The notes beneath the pieces were generated by a model. It was not told the origin of the DNA. It ran no database searches and saw nothing but the letters and a program-made list of their open reading frames with translations. The position numbers and the translations under genes were made by a program. This document shows, piece by piece, positions 29,779 through 36,319 of a stretch of DNA of 36,319 nucleotides. How positions within the stretch are numbered: the stretch's first letter is position 1; each line of letters opens with the position of its first letter. The DNA is from UMGS1071 sp045638545. GTDB taxonomy: Bacteria; Bacillota; Clostridia; Oscillospirales; Acutalibacteraceae. Location of the stretch: NCBI GenBank assembly GCA_045638545.1, contig JAZUBL010000007.1:1-36319 (forward strand), in the 5' to 3' direction.

Positions 29779-30681
29779 ATGGGATTCTTCAAAAAGAAAC
29801 AAAAGGCGCCGCCGGTTCCATCGCAGGAGCATATCAATGAAGCGCTGCAAAAAGCACAGGAGCGGATCGCTGCGGCAAAATTCTGCCCGCGCTGCAGCGT
29901 GAGCTTTGCAGGTTACGCATCGCAGGAATTTAACGGCACGGAATATTGTTATCTTTGCGCGGCAGAGTACAATTACCGCTTTGACTTAAAGGACGGACAG
30001 CTGATTGAAAAGAAAACAGGCCAGCCATTGCTCAAAGAAGTAACCATCTGCAAACGGCCCCTGTCCTCCTGCTGCGGCGAAACAGCACCAACGGATTTTA
30101 TCTTCTGGTGCTTCCCGGATCGGATTGAAATTCAGTGGGGCGTTGGCTGGCGGGGCGGTTATTCTCATGCAGACGGCGCAGGCGGTACGGAAACGCTGCC
30201 CGGTGACTTTTTCCGGAACAATACCATGGATGACCTGATCGCTCTTCTGGAGACAAAACCGTGGGCGGAGGATTTCCTCACCTGGTTCGATTTGCGGAAC
30301 AACGAGAAACTCAACGCCATGTTTGCTGATCCACTCCCTGACAATCTCCGCAGCGAGCGAAACAGCTTTATAGAAACACTGCTCCTGCAAATCATACCGG
30401 ACAGAAAATCGGTCACCTTGTATCTGGTGGACAGAGGCGACCCAAGCCGTTATCACGAAACGATCGCTCTGCAGAAATATGAGGGCGCATGGTCACTGGT
30501 CGAAGACTATCTGACACCGGAGTTTGATTATCAGAACACAGCGCTTCTGCCGGAGGTAACCGACAACAATGTAAAAGAATGGCTGACAGGATTTATTACC
30601 GCCCACCCGGAAGAGATTCTGCTGCAGCATGCTTGCCCAGCCAGCGGGCTTTATCACGGCGAACGTTATACAGGCAGATAA
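29779..30681 (+). CDS. Zinc-ribbon protein of unknown function
   Basis: A 300-residue soluble protein. A basic, Pro-rich start is followed by a helix (18-34) and a zinc ribbon of two pairs (Cys36/Cys39 and Cys57/Cys60). Another cysteine cluster (SSCCGE near 96-101) lies near the middle. The rest is mixed, Trp-rich (WGVGWRGGYSHADGAGGTETLPGDFF near 120-145) and ends in an acidic stretch. No signal peptide or membrane segment and no recognised family. ATG at 29779 follows AAGGAGG with a 7-base gap; GTG at 29773 is less well placed. It may be in one unit with later genes, but a separate promoter precedes the nitroreductase. Confidence 0.85.
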   Translation: MGFFKKKQKAPPVPSQEHINEALQKAQERIAAAKFCPRCSVSFAGYASQEFNGTEYCYLCAAEYNYRFDLKDGQLIEKKTGQPLLKEVTICKRPLSSCCGETAPTDFIFWCFPDRIEIQWGVGWRGGYSHADGAGGTETLPGDFFRNNTMDDLIALLETKPWAEDFLTWFDLRNNEKLNAMFADPLPDNLRSERNSFIETLLLQIIPDRKSVTLYLVDRGDPSRYHETIALQKYEGAWSLVEDYLTPEFDYQNTALLPEVTDNNVKEWLTGFITAHPEEILLQHACPASGLYHGERYTGR

Positions 30682-30703
30682 ACTGTCGGAAAATGCCCCT
30701 GCA

Positions 30704-30733
30704 TTGACACCGTGACTTTTTTTATAGTATATT
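30704..30733 (+). promoter_or_regulatory. Promoter of the nitroreductase-methyltransferase pair
   Basis: TTGACA (30704-30709), an 18-bp spacer, then TATATT (30728-30733). Confidence 0.7.
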
Positions 30734-30765
30734 GAAAACAGAACGAAACGAAAGGGATGGAAATT

Positions 30766-31296
30766 ATGGAATTACTGGACATCATGAAACAGCGCCGCAG
30801 CGTGCGCCAATATACAGGAGAGGCAATTCCGGAGGAGAAGATCGAGCTGGTGCTGCAGGCAGGCCTGTACTCTGCTTCCGGCCGCAGCCGCCGCCCATGG
30901 GAGATGATCGTGGTGCGCGATAAGGAGATGCTGAACAAGCTGGCAGCATTCCGCGAGCACGGTTCCGGTATGCTCAGCGGCGCGGACTGCGCGATTGTTG
31001 TAATTGCTGACCCGGCAAAGACAGATGTATGGGCAGAGGACTGCTCCATTGTGATGGCGAATATGCACCTGATGGCTGATCACCTTGGCCTTGGCAGCTG
31101 CTGGATCCAGGGTCGTCTCCGTGAATCTCCGGACGGCCGCCCGACAAAGGATTATCTCCGCGACCTGCTGGGCTACCCGGAAACTTATGAACTGGAAGCC
31201 ATCCTCTCTATGGGCATTGCAGCGTCTCACCCGGCACCATATGCGCTGGAAGACCTGCCGCTGAATCAGATCCACAGAGAGAAATTTTCCCGCTAA
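30766..31296 (+). CDS. Nitroreductase-family FMN protein
   Basis: A 176-residue flavoprotein of the nitroreductase superfamily. The FMN-binding start QRRSVRQYTGE (8-18) and the ASGRSRRPWEMIVV segment (about 37-50) are typical. LGLGSCWIQGRLRE near 105-118 and the GIAASHPAP motif near 152-160 complete the fold. The family reduces nitroaromatics, quinones or other substrates with NAD(P)H; the physiological one is unknown. ATG at 30766 gives better spacing from AAAGGGATGG than ATG at 30757. The methyltransferase gene follows after 12 bases, so they form an operon. Confidence 0.92.
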   Translation: MELLDIMKQRRSVRQYTGEAIPEEKIELVLQAGLYSASGRSRRPWEMIVVRDKEMLNKLAAFREHGSGMLSGADCAIVVIADPAKTDVWAEDCSIVMANMHLMADHLGLGSCWIQGRLRESPDGRPTKDYLRDLLGYPETYELEAILSMGIAASHPAPYALEDLPLNQIHREKFSR

Positions 31297-31308
31297 GGAG
31301 GCAGAACC

Positions 31309-31935
31309 ATGGAACGCGATGAATATTTACAGAACGCCAGATTTCCGGACGGCGACAACGGCAAAGAAGTGCTGGACGGCATGCGGGAATCTCACACAGC
31401 AGTGACCGGCTGGACACTGGACCTGCTGCAGCCTGCTGCTGACGATACCATCCTGGATATTGGCTGCGGCGGCGGCCGTGCATTAAAGCGTCTGTCTCCG
31501 CTGGTACCAAACGGCAAACTGTTTGGTGTGGACTACTCCGAAACAGCCGTAGAGTGCACCAGAGAAGAAAACAGCGCAGACGTGGAAAGCGGCAAGCTGA
31601 CCGTTGTTCACGGCAGCGTGTCCGATCTGCCGTTTGCAGACGATACTTTTGACAAAATCTTTTCCATCGAAAGCTACTACTTCTGGCCGGATCTGGCAAA
31701 CGATCTGAAGGAGATCCGCCGTGTGCTGAAGCCGGGCGGCAAGGTGTTTATTGCAGCAGATATTCACCACAGAGAGAACCTGCCGGAGAAGGTGGAGTAC
31801 TATGTGCGAACCCTGAATATGACCAACCTGACCTTCCAGCAGTTCCATGATGCGCTGACCGAGGCCGGCTTTGTGAACGTGACCGTTCACGGCAAAGACG
31901 GCGAAGAATGGATGTGCGGCGAAGGCACCAAATAA
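31309..31935 (+). CDS. Class I SAM-dependent methyltransferase
   Basis: A 208-residue methyltransferase of the Methyltransf_11 type. Motif I DIGCGGG is at 50-56, the acidic residue after strand 2 lies in GVDYS near 73-77, motif II is DLPFADDTFDKIFS near 105-118, and LKPGGKVFI near 138-146 is the post-motif. The C-terminal substrate-binding part is short. The substrate is not evident. It follows the nitroreductase gene with AAGGAGG ahead of ATG and is closed by a terminator. Confidence 0.92.
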   Translation: MERDEYLQNARFPDGDNGKEVLDGMRESHTAVTGWTLDLLQPAADDTILDIGCGGGRALKRLSPLVPNGKLFGVDYSETAVECTREENSADVESGKLTVVHGSVSDLPFADDTFDKIFSIESYYFWPDLANDLKEIRRVLKPGGKVFIAADIHHRENLPEKVEYYVRTLNMTNLTFQQFHDALTEAGFVNVTVHGKDGEEWMCGEGTK

Positions 31936-31940
31936 TACGG

Positions 31941-31969
31941 AAAAAGACCGGGCACCCCGGTCTTTTTTT
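31941..31969 (+). terminator. Terminator of the nitroreductase operon
   Basis: AAAGACCGGG, loop CACC, CCGGTCTTTTTTT. Confidence 0.9.
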
Positions 31970-32306
31970 ACTGCAGATTTTCTCCGATGCCGGCCGGTAT
32001 TTTTTCATAAACGGGGAGAGAGCGGCATAAGGATAGTATGGGCAGCAGAGACAGCAGAAAATGGAAGACTTTACCATATTTTTCCGGATCCTGAGAAAAT
32101 ATATGATTTTTGACAACTTTTTGAGATGATTCTTTTAACGAAATTCTTCCAAACATTACAGGGGTTGTTTGGAGGCCTTTCCAAAGCTCTCTGCGATTTG
32201 ACGAAAAATGGACTAAATTTATCCGAATCTCTCAGCATTTTGCCTTTAAAGTGTGACTTTATGGAAATATACCCCTGGGACAAGCCCATATTTTTTTCTG
32301 AAAATC

Positions 32307-32335
32307 TTGACATAATACATTTTTTTTTATAAAAT
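32307..32335 (+). promoter_or_regulatory. Promoter of the urea transporter
   Basis: TTGACA (32307-32312), a 17-bp spacer, then TAAAAT (32330-32335). Confidence 0.8.
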
Positions 32336-32363
32336 TATGGTAACTATTATATCTTTATAATGG

Positions 32364-32387
32364 TTGCAGTGTAGAAATACGCTGTAA
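32364..32387 (+). promoter_or_regulatory. GNRA-tetraloop hairpin in the urea transporter leader
   Basis: A 10-bp stem TTGCAGTGTA (32364-32373) with TACGCTGTAA (32378-32387), two G-U wobbles, closed by GAAA. It lies about 20 bases after the predicted transcription start. Confidence 0.55.
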
Positions 32388-32554
32388 TAATGACGTTGAT
32401 TTGCCTGTTGGTTCAAACAATGGAAGAAAGGAGGTCAAGACAGGGCTTTTTCAAATCAACAAAAATGTAAATTGAAAACAGCATACATGACCAACATTGG
32501 TAAACCAACGAAAAGTTTGTTTAACATTAAACAACGAAATTAGGGGGTTTAAAA

Positions 32555-33595
32555 ATGGGTATTGATATTAAAAGACTTCCTGCGCCAATTAAAGCTTTCT
32601 TTAATGGTATTGCACAGGTAGTATTTATCGAAAACGTTATCTCCGGCATGTTCTTCTATGTATCCTTCTGGATCGCAGGCCTCGAGATGGCAAACTGGGA
32701 CTTCGCAAGCTGGGATGCTTGGAAGTATGTAGTAGCTGTAACAATTGGTGTTAACCTTTCCAACCTGACCGCATACCTGATGGGTTGCGACAAGAACGCA
32801 ATCAAGTCTGGTCTGTACGGTTTTGCTCCAAACCTGTTCTCCATCGGTTGTGCAACATTCACAGGTCACGCACCTGGCGCAATCTGGACATACTGGATCG
32901 CTCTGGGCGTAGGTTCCGTTCTGATCGTTCCACTCCAGATCTTCATCAACAAGTTTGCTAACCACTTTGGTCTTCCAGGTTTCACACTGCCATTCATCAT
33001 GATGACTTGGTTCTTCATCCTCATCTCCTTCTCCACAGGCCTGCTCGACTACGGCCGTGAAGGCGTTCTGGCTACATCCGCAACACCATCCACATGGATG
33101 TTCGACGGCGGCTTCGACTGGAACTCCTGGGATTGGCAGGATTGGATGCTGGTATTCACAAACAGCTTCGAAGAAATTTGGGTTATGGATGGTTGGATTG
33201 GTTCCTTCATCTGTATTGCTGGTTACCTCTGGTACAACTGGCAGTTCGGCCTCAAGGCATGCTTCGCATCCGCATTCATCGTTGGCATGGGCTTCATCTT
33301 CGGCGCAGACATGGGCATGATGAACTACGCTCTGTACGGTTACTCCGCACTGCTGACAATCGGTGCTCTTGACACATTTGGTAAGAGCAAGCTCAACGGT
33401 GGCCGTTACTGGTTCCTGTTCTTCCTCGGCCTGGTAGTAACTTGCATGCTCAACTATGCAATCACTCCAGTACTCAGCACATTTGGTCTGCCAAACATGA
33501 CACTGGCATTCGTTCTCACAGGTTGGTTCATCCTGATCGTAGAGCGTTTCATGATCGAGTGCTCCGAGAAGAGAAAAGCTGGCGAAATCAAATAA
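32555..33595 (+). CDS. Urea transporter (UT family)
   Basis: A 346-residue membrane protein of the UT family, channel-like carriers that pass urea (sometimes ammonia or amides). It has the family's two-fold build: the first half holds SGLYGFAPNLFSIGCATF (about 88-105) and the second MNYALYGYSALLTIGALDTF (about 255-275), corresponding to the repeated LYGFN-type urea-pathway segments. About ten transmembrane helices are visible. A loop rich in Trp and Asp (FDWNSWDWQDW near 187-198) lies between the halves. Codon use is strongly biased, as in thrS, which points to high expression. No urease genes are in the window. The gene has its own promoter, a long structured leader and a strong terminator. 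Confidence 0.85.
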   Translation: MGIDIKRLPAPIKAFFNGIAQVVFIENVISGMFFYVSFWIAGLEMANWDFASWDAWKYVVAVTIGVNLSNLTAYLMGCDKNAIKSGLYGFAPNLFSIGCATFTGHAPGAIWTYWIALGVGSVLIVPLQIFINKFANHFGLPGFTLPFIMMTWFFILISFSTGLLDYGREGVLATSATPSTWMFDGGFDWNSWDWQDWMLVFTNSFEEIWVMDGWIGSFICIAGYLWYNWQFGLKACFASAFIVGMGFIFGADMGMMNYALYGYSALLTIGALDTFGKSKLNGGRYWFLFFLGLVVTCMLNYAITPVLSTFGLPNMTLAFVLTGWFILIVERFMIECSEKRKAGEIK

Positions 33596-33628
33596 GATTC
33601 GCGTAGATTCTTTTTCTACAAAAAATTA

Positions 33629-33680
33629 AAGTTCAGTGCTTAAAGCCAGTTTTGCTTTAAGATTCGACTACACTGAACTT
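33629..33680. repeat. Bulged 16-bp inverted repeat after the urea transporter
   Basis: The 5' arm GTTCAGTG-CTTAAAGC (33631-33646) is continuous. The 3' arm is split into GCTTTAAG (33654-33661) and CACTGAAC (33671-33678) by a 9-base bulge. No T-run follows, so it is not a standard terminator. Confidence 0.55.
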
Positions 33681-33701
33681 AACTAGCTACTAACTACATA
33701 A

Positions 33702-33770
33702 GACGCCCCGGCGAATGGTCCGCAGCAGTTTTTGCGGACAATGATCGCCGGGGCGTCTCCCTTTTTATTT
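33702..33770 (+). terminator. Large two-step terminator of the urea transporter
   Basis: Outer stem GACGCCCCGGCGA with TCGCCGGGGCGTC (13 bp). Inner stem GTCCGCA with TGCGGAC. Then CTCCCTTTTTA. It lies between the transporter and a separate operon. Confidence 0.85.
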
Positions 33771-33788
33771 ATACTTTTTTCTTTAAAT

Positions 33789-33884
33789 CAACACTTCCCC
33801 TTATTCGTGTCGTACGGCTTCTCAATGAAAACAACACTTTCCTCTTTCGTGTCGTTCTGTTCTGCCTGTTCAGCCGGGTATAAT
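33789..33884 (+). promoter_or_regulatory. Direct repeats and -10 element ahead of the small membrane protein
   Basis: Two imperfect ~24-bp direct repeats, CAACACTTCCCCTTATTCGT.. (33789-33813) and CAACACTTTCCTCTTTCGT.. (33832-33855), both ending in GTGTCGT, start 43 bp apart. TATAAT lies at 33879-33884 with no good -35, as expected of an activator-dependent promoter. Confidence 0.5.
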
Positions 33885-33914
33885 AAAGACATCATCACGA
33901 GGAGGTATTACACC

Positions 33915-34265
33915 ATGAATACAGATAAACTTTATGCAGAATCCCTTGCAAATGAATATGCACCCAAAGACAGCTCCAAAATCAAAGAGCTGCGCAGGCT
34001 GGACCGCCAGGCAAAAATGCCGGCCAACATCTTTGCCTACACCTTCGGTATCTCGGCCGCTTTGGTGGCGGGTCTTGGTATGTCTCTTGCCATGCAGGTT
34101 ATCGGCGGCGGAGTCGCTCTTACTGGCCTTGGAATCGGTCTCGGGTGCATTGGCTTTGGAGCTGTGGCTGTTAACTATCCGATCTACAGAAAGCTTCTGG
34201 CAAAAAGCAAAGCGAAATATGCATTTGAAATTGTAGAACTGGCACGGAAGGTTACAAATCAATAA
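33915..34265 (+). CDS. Small two-helix membrane protein, operon partner of a TetR regulator
   Basis: A 116-residue protein. A charged N-terminal part (1-37, rich in Lys/Arg/Glu) is followed by two hydrophobic segments: about 39-58 (IFAYTFGISAALVAGLGMSL) and 62-86 (Gly-rich, VIGGGVALTGLGIGLGCIGFGAVAV). A basic C-terminal helix (KLLAKSKAKYAFEIVELARKV) closes it. ATG at 33915 follows GAGGAGG. No family with known function is recognised. It is followed after 30 bases by a TetR-type gene, so the two are probably co-transcribed. Confidence 0.88.
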   Translation: MNTDKLYAESLANEYAPKDSSKIKELRRLDRQAKMPANIFAYTFGISAALVAGLGMSLAMQVIGGGVALTGLGIGLGCIGFGAVAVNYPIYRKLLAKSKAKYAFEIVELARKVTNQ

Positions 34266-34295
34266 TCCGTTCAATTTTAGAAGGGAGGCGGTTTT

Positions 34296-34889
34296 CTGAA
34301 TAAATCGGAAAGCAAGTATTTTAATACAGCCAAAAAAATGGATCAGGCTCTGATAGAACTGCTGGAAAAGAAAGATTTTGCTTACATCACTGTCAAGGAG
34401 ATCTGCCAGAAGGCCGGTGTGAACCGCTCCACCTTTTATTTGCACTACGAAACTATGGCAGATTTGCTGGAAGAAACCATGCGGTATCTGATCGACGATT
34501 TCCTTTCTTATTTTCCGGTAGATACACAGAATATCACAGAGAACTTCCAGAACTGTGCACTGGAAGAACTGAATTTTATCACCGGTGAATATATGGATCC
34601 GTATCTAAATTATATCCGGGAAAAGCACAGAGTTTTTAAAGTAGCACTGCATAATGCTGTTCACCTGGGATATGATGAAATTTATGGGCGGATGTACCGT
34701 CACATTTTTGAGCCAATCCTGATCCGTTTTGGATTTCCTGAGGAGGAACGGAAATATATAATGCCATTTTACCTAAATGGTATCCATGCCATTATTATGG
34801 AATGGGTCAAAGAAGATTGCAAAGCGTCCCAGGAAACTGTTCGCAGTGTCATTACTAAATGTGTTATGGGAAATCACCCTATGAAATAA
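34296..34889 (+). CDS. TetR-family transcriptional regulator with probable CTG start
   Basis: A 197-residue regulator if begun at CTG (34296). An N-terminal TetR helix-turn-helix (ITVKEICQKAGVNRSTFYLHYETMADLLEE, about 32-61) is followed by an all-helical ligand or dimerisation part. The stretch NKSESKYFNTAKKMDQAL before the internal ATG (34338) matches the usual start of this regulator type and fills the first HTH helix. GGGAGG (34283-34288) lies seven bases ahead of CTG, but about 50 bases from that ATG. An in-frame stop (TAG, 34278) precedes it and no ATG, GTG or TTG lies between. Terminator follows at 34893. Confidence 0.85.
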   Translation: MNKSESKYFNTAKKMDQALIELLEKKDFAYITVKEICQKAGVNRSTFYLHYETMADLLEETMRYLIDDFLSYFPVDTQNITENFQNCALEELNFITGEYMDPYLNYIREKHRVFKVALHNAVHLGYDEIYGRMYRHIFEPILIRFGFPEEERKYIMPFYLNGIHAIIMEWVKEDCKASQETVRSVITKCVMGNHPMK

Positions 34890-34892
34890 CAT

Positions 34893-34936
34893 AAAAAAAG
34901 AGACCGCCTGTACACAGACAGACGGTCTCTTTTTAT
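34893..34936 (+). terminator. Terminator of the membrane protein-TetR operon
   Basis: AGAGACCG and CGGTCTCT enclose a partly paired interior (CTGT/ACAG), followed by TTTTTA. Confidence 0.85.
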
Positions 34937-34937
34937 C

Positions 34938-35012
34938 TGGCACCCCCTGCGAGAATCGAACTCACAACTAGCCCTTAGGAGGGGCTTATTATATCCATTG
35001 AACTAAGGGGGC
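34938..35012 (-). tRNA. tRNA-Arg (anticodon CCT), CCA encoded
   Basis: Read on the minus strand: acceptor GCCCCCT pairs with AGGGGGT (a G-U at the first pair). Anticodon stem AGCCC/GGGCT, loop CTCCTAA, anticodon CCT. T-arm GTGAG-TTCGATT-CTCGC. Discriminator G and CCA encoded. It reads AGG codons. Confidence 0.95.
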
Positions 35013-35023
35013 ATAACAGTATT

Positions 35024-35053
35024 ATCTTACAATACTGCACTATAATTTGTCAA
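35024..35053 (-). promoter_or_regulatory. Promoter of tRNA-Arg
   Basis: On the minus strand, TTGACA (35048-35053), an 18-bp spacer, then TAAGAT (35024-35029). The -35 abuts the terminator of the upstream gene. Confidence 0.7.
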
Positions 35054-35081
35054 CAAAAAAGCAGACCCAAAGGTCTGCTCC
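35053..35081 (-). terminator. Terminator of the single-pass membrane protein gene
   Basis: On the minus strand: GCAGACC, short loop, GGTCTGC, then TTTTTTG. It runs directly into the tRNA-Arg promoter. Confidence 0.82.
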
Positions 35082-35088
35082 AATGTGT

Positions 35089-35799
35089 TTAGTGATTATT
35101 AAAGAAGTTGTCCCAGTCTACGGAGTTCAGCTTCTTCTCATCATCCTTGCTCAGCGGATTTTTATCAGCTGGTGCAGATGCTTTTTTCTTTGCAAATGGG
35201 TCTGTCTTCATGCCGCCAGAGCCCTTTGTCTCTTTTTCAAACTCTGCAAAGAAGTCGTTGACCTTCTGTGTGTGGGTCTTTTCCTGCGGCAGAGTTGCCT
35301 TTGGTGGTTCCGGCTTTTCCGGCTCTTCCTTGCGGTGGTCGGTAAAGTCCAGCTGAACCGGACCGTTCAGGTTGAAGTCTTCTTTTGCAGCTTCTTCTGC
35401 CTGTTTTGCAGCCAGCTTTCTCTTCAGCTTTGCCTTGTAAATAAACTGAGAGTAAATGAAGAAGGTTACGCCGATGCCGCCCAGTGCAAAAGCAATGATG
35501 GCGATGATCAGCAGCTTGGACATACCGCCGTCAGAAGCAGTGTTGCCCTTCCAGCTGTCAGTTGTTTCTTCCACGGCGGAGGAAACTTCCTCTACCGGTT
35601 CCGGATCTGCCTGACCGTTCGGATTTTCCAGATGGATCAGTTCATCCCAGTTTTCATCTGCCAGATTATACTGTTCCATTGTGGCAGGATCCTGTGCTGT
35701 TTCTGCTGCAGATACGCATGGTGCCAGCGCTGTGCAGGCCATTACAGCAGACATTGCGCAGGCAGCCAGGATCGCTGCTAATTTCTTATGCTTTCTCAT
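35089..35799 (-). CDS. Single-pass membrane protein of unknown function
   Basis: A 236-residue protein. A signal peptide (about 1-32, ending SAAE) and a short acidic outside part (33-92) are followed by one transmembrane helix (about 95-117, LLIIAIIAFALGGIGVTFFIYS) and a long charged cytoplasmic part. The cytoplasmic part starts with a Lys/Ala/Glu helix (KAKLKRKLAAKQAEEAAKED), continues with a Pro/Lys/Glu-rich linker and ends with DDEKKLNSVDWDNFF. This type I topology without enzymatic motifs suggests a scaffold or signalling adaptor, but that is a guess. No family is recognised. Only a weak ribosome site precedes ATG. Confidence 0.85.
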   Translation of the reverse strand: MRKHKKLAAILAACAMSAVMACTALAPCVSAAETAQDPATMEQYNLADENWDELIHLENPNGQADPEPVEEVSSAVEETTDSWKGNTASDGGMSKLLIIAIIAFALGGIGVTFFIYSQFIYKAKLKRKLAAKQAEEAAKEDFNLNGPVQLDFTDHRKEEPEKPEPPKATLPQEKTHTQKVNDFFAEFEKETKGSGGMKTDPFAKKKASAPADKNPLSKDDEKKLNSVDWDNFFNNH

Positions 35800-35947
35800 G
35801 GTTATCTTGTCCCCAATATATCATAGTTTTCACATAATTCGTCATTTTTATGCTCGTTTATCCATTTTAGCATAAACCCTGCGAAATACGCAACTGCTTA
35901 ATTGTAAACAATTTGCAGTTTCCCTGCAAAAACTATGGGAACAATGC

Positions 35948-36319
35948 CTAATCTTCAGCGCGTTTTGCGCTGCGTTTGCGGCGGATCACAGACCAGCCGA
36001 TGACGTAAGCGGCAAACAGGCCAAAGCCAACGGCGCTTACAGCAATGCCGGCAGTGAGGCCTGGTGTGTGGTAGTTGAAGCGGATGGTGTTTTCGCCTTC
36101 CGATACAACTACCGCCATGAAGCCTACGTTTACCTTGTAAATCTCTGCAGGCTGGCCGTTGACTTCTGCGCTCCAGCCATCCTCATACGGCACGCTGAAG
36201 AACACGATGCGTTCTCTGTCTGCGGTGAATTCCGCTGTGAAGCCGGTGTTGTCATAAGCGAAGGAGTCACCGGCCATGGATTTGCGGTCTTCGCAGTCCT
36301 GATAGTATTCCTCTCTGGT
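35948..36319 (-). CDS. YfhO-family membrane protein, C-terminal part (cut by window end)
   Basis: Open to the window edge, 123 residues visible. The end of an extracytoplasmic domain (RIVFFSVPYEDGWSAEVNGQPAEIYKVNVGFMAVVVSEGENTIRFNYHTPGL) is followed by a final transmembrane helix and a basic tail (RRKRSAKRAED). This is the conserved C terminus of YfhO-type proteins, large multi-membrane proteins linked to glycosylation of lipoteichoic acid or other envelope glycans in Firmicutes. The ATG at 36277 is internal; the reading frame continues upstream without a stop. Confidence 0.88.
   Translation of the reverse strand, partial: TREEYYQDCEDRKSMAGDSFAYDNTGFTAEFTADRERIVFFSVPYEDGWSAEVNGQPAEIYKVNVGFMAVVVSEGENTIRFNYHTPGLTAGIAVSAVGFGLFAAYVIGWSVIRRKRSAKRAED

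Larger units (their letters stand above)
31970..32554 (+). other. Long AT-rich region and leader ahead of the urea transporter
   Basis: No gene is supported. Positions 31970-32300 are AT-rich and hold short open frames on both strands without ribosome sites. A consensus promoter lies at 32307-32335. About 210 bases of leader follow, with a GAAA-capped hairpin (32364-32387), an orphan AAGGAGGT (32428-32435) with no start codon after it, and the mutually exclusive pairings GTTGGTT/AACCAAC (32407-32413 with 32503-32509) and TTGGT/ACCAA (32497-32508). The true ribosome site AGGGGG is next to ATG. Confidence 0.5.

Noticed and set aside
32071..32332. Short frames on both strands in the AT-rich region ahead of the urea transporter (80 and 68 codons).
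   Set aside because: Neither has a ribosome site, they overlap each other and the transporter promoter, and no family pattern is seen. Treated as non-coding.

Overview
The window looks like a chromosomal stretch from an anaerobic, low-to-moderate GC Firmicute of class Clostridia, probably a gut Oscillospiraceae/Butyricicoccaceae-type organism. The grounds are Gram-positive lipoprotein signals, strong AGGAGG-type ribosome sites, near-consensus sigma-A promoters, a T-box in front of thrS, RNase Y instead of RNase E, and a GAAC-N4-GTTC LexA-like box. The genus is inference only. Apart from one AT-rich cassette, the region reads as ordinary core chromosome with short operons.

Layout. 1-160: tail of an rRNA operon (5S 3' end, tRNA-Asn, terminator). 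229-3200: three tandem paralogous lipoproteins with duplicated promoters. 3250-5784: SLC13/ArsB-like permease, divergent from cobA-like corrinoid adenosyltransferase and rsmE. 5785-6399: a long non-coding stretch of hairpin-rich repeats. 6400-7458: fabG and a YciI-like gene. 7496-10099: lipoprotein, small XRE regulator and RNase Y, all on the minus strand. 10309-12670: thrS under T-box control. 12740-16641 (minus): polysaccharide pyruvyl transferase/GDPD-like fusion, a DUF5714-like Cys-rich protein, then an AT-rich two-gene cassette of unknown function. 16687-19909 (minus): rlmD, a 2-hydroxyacid dehydrogenase and a lipoprotein beta-carbonic anhydrase. 20326-21794: YgjP-like metallopeptidase and two small membrane proteins, the first behind a LexA-like operator. 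21928-25461 (minus): DUF4177-like protein, XRE-AbrB fusion regulator, HtrA protease, malic enzyme. 25595-26805: HAD phosphatase, a second copy of the structured repeat, and a sigma-region-2-only protein. 26807-28546: CrtO-like acyltransferase-family protein and a membrane-anchored cohesin/cadherin-like surface protein. 28645-31935: initiator tRNA, radical SAM/SPASM protein, zinc-ribbon protein, nitroreductase, methyltransferase. 32307-33595: urea transporter with a long structured leader. 33915-34889: small membrane protein and a TetR regulator with a probable CTG start. 34938-36319: tRNA-Arg, a single-pass membrane protein and the 3' part of a YfhO-family gene.

Most promising for novelty are: the AT-rich gene pair at 12740-14045; the ~165-bp repeat present twice (5801-5964 and 26275-26437), whose hairpins are kept by compensatory changes; the small membrane protein behind a LexA-like box; the pyruvyl transferase fused to a GDPD-like domain that has lost its catalytic residues; the stand-alone sigma-region-2 protein; and the urea-transporter leader RNA. 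Gene functions are read from motifs and remembered families; no database search was run.
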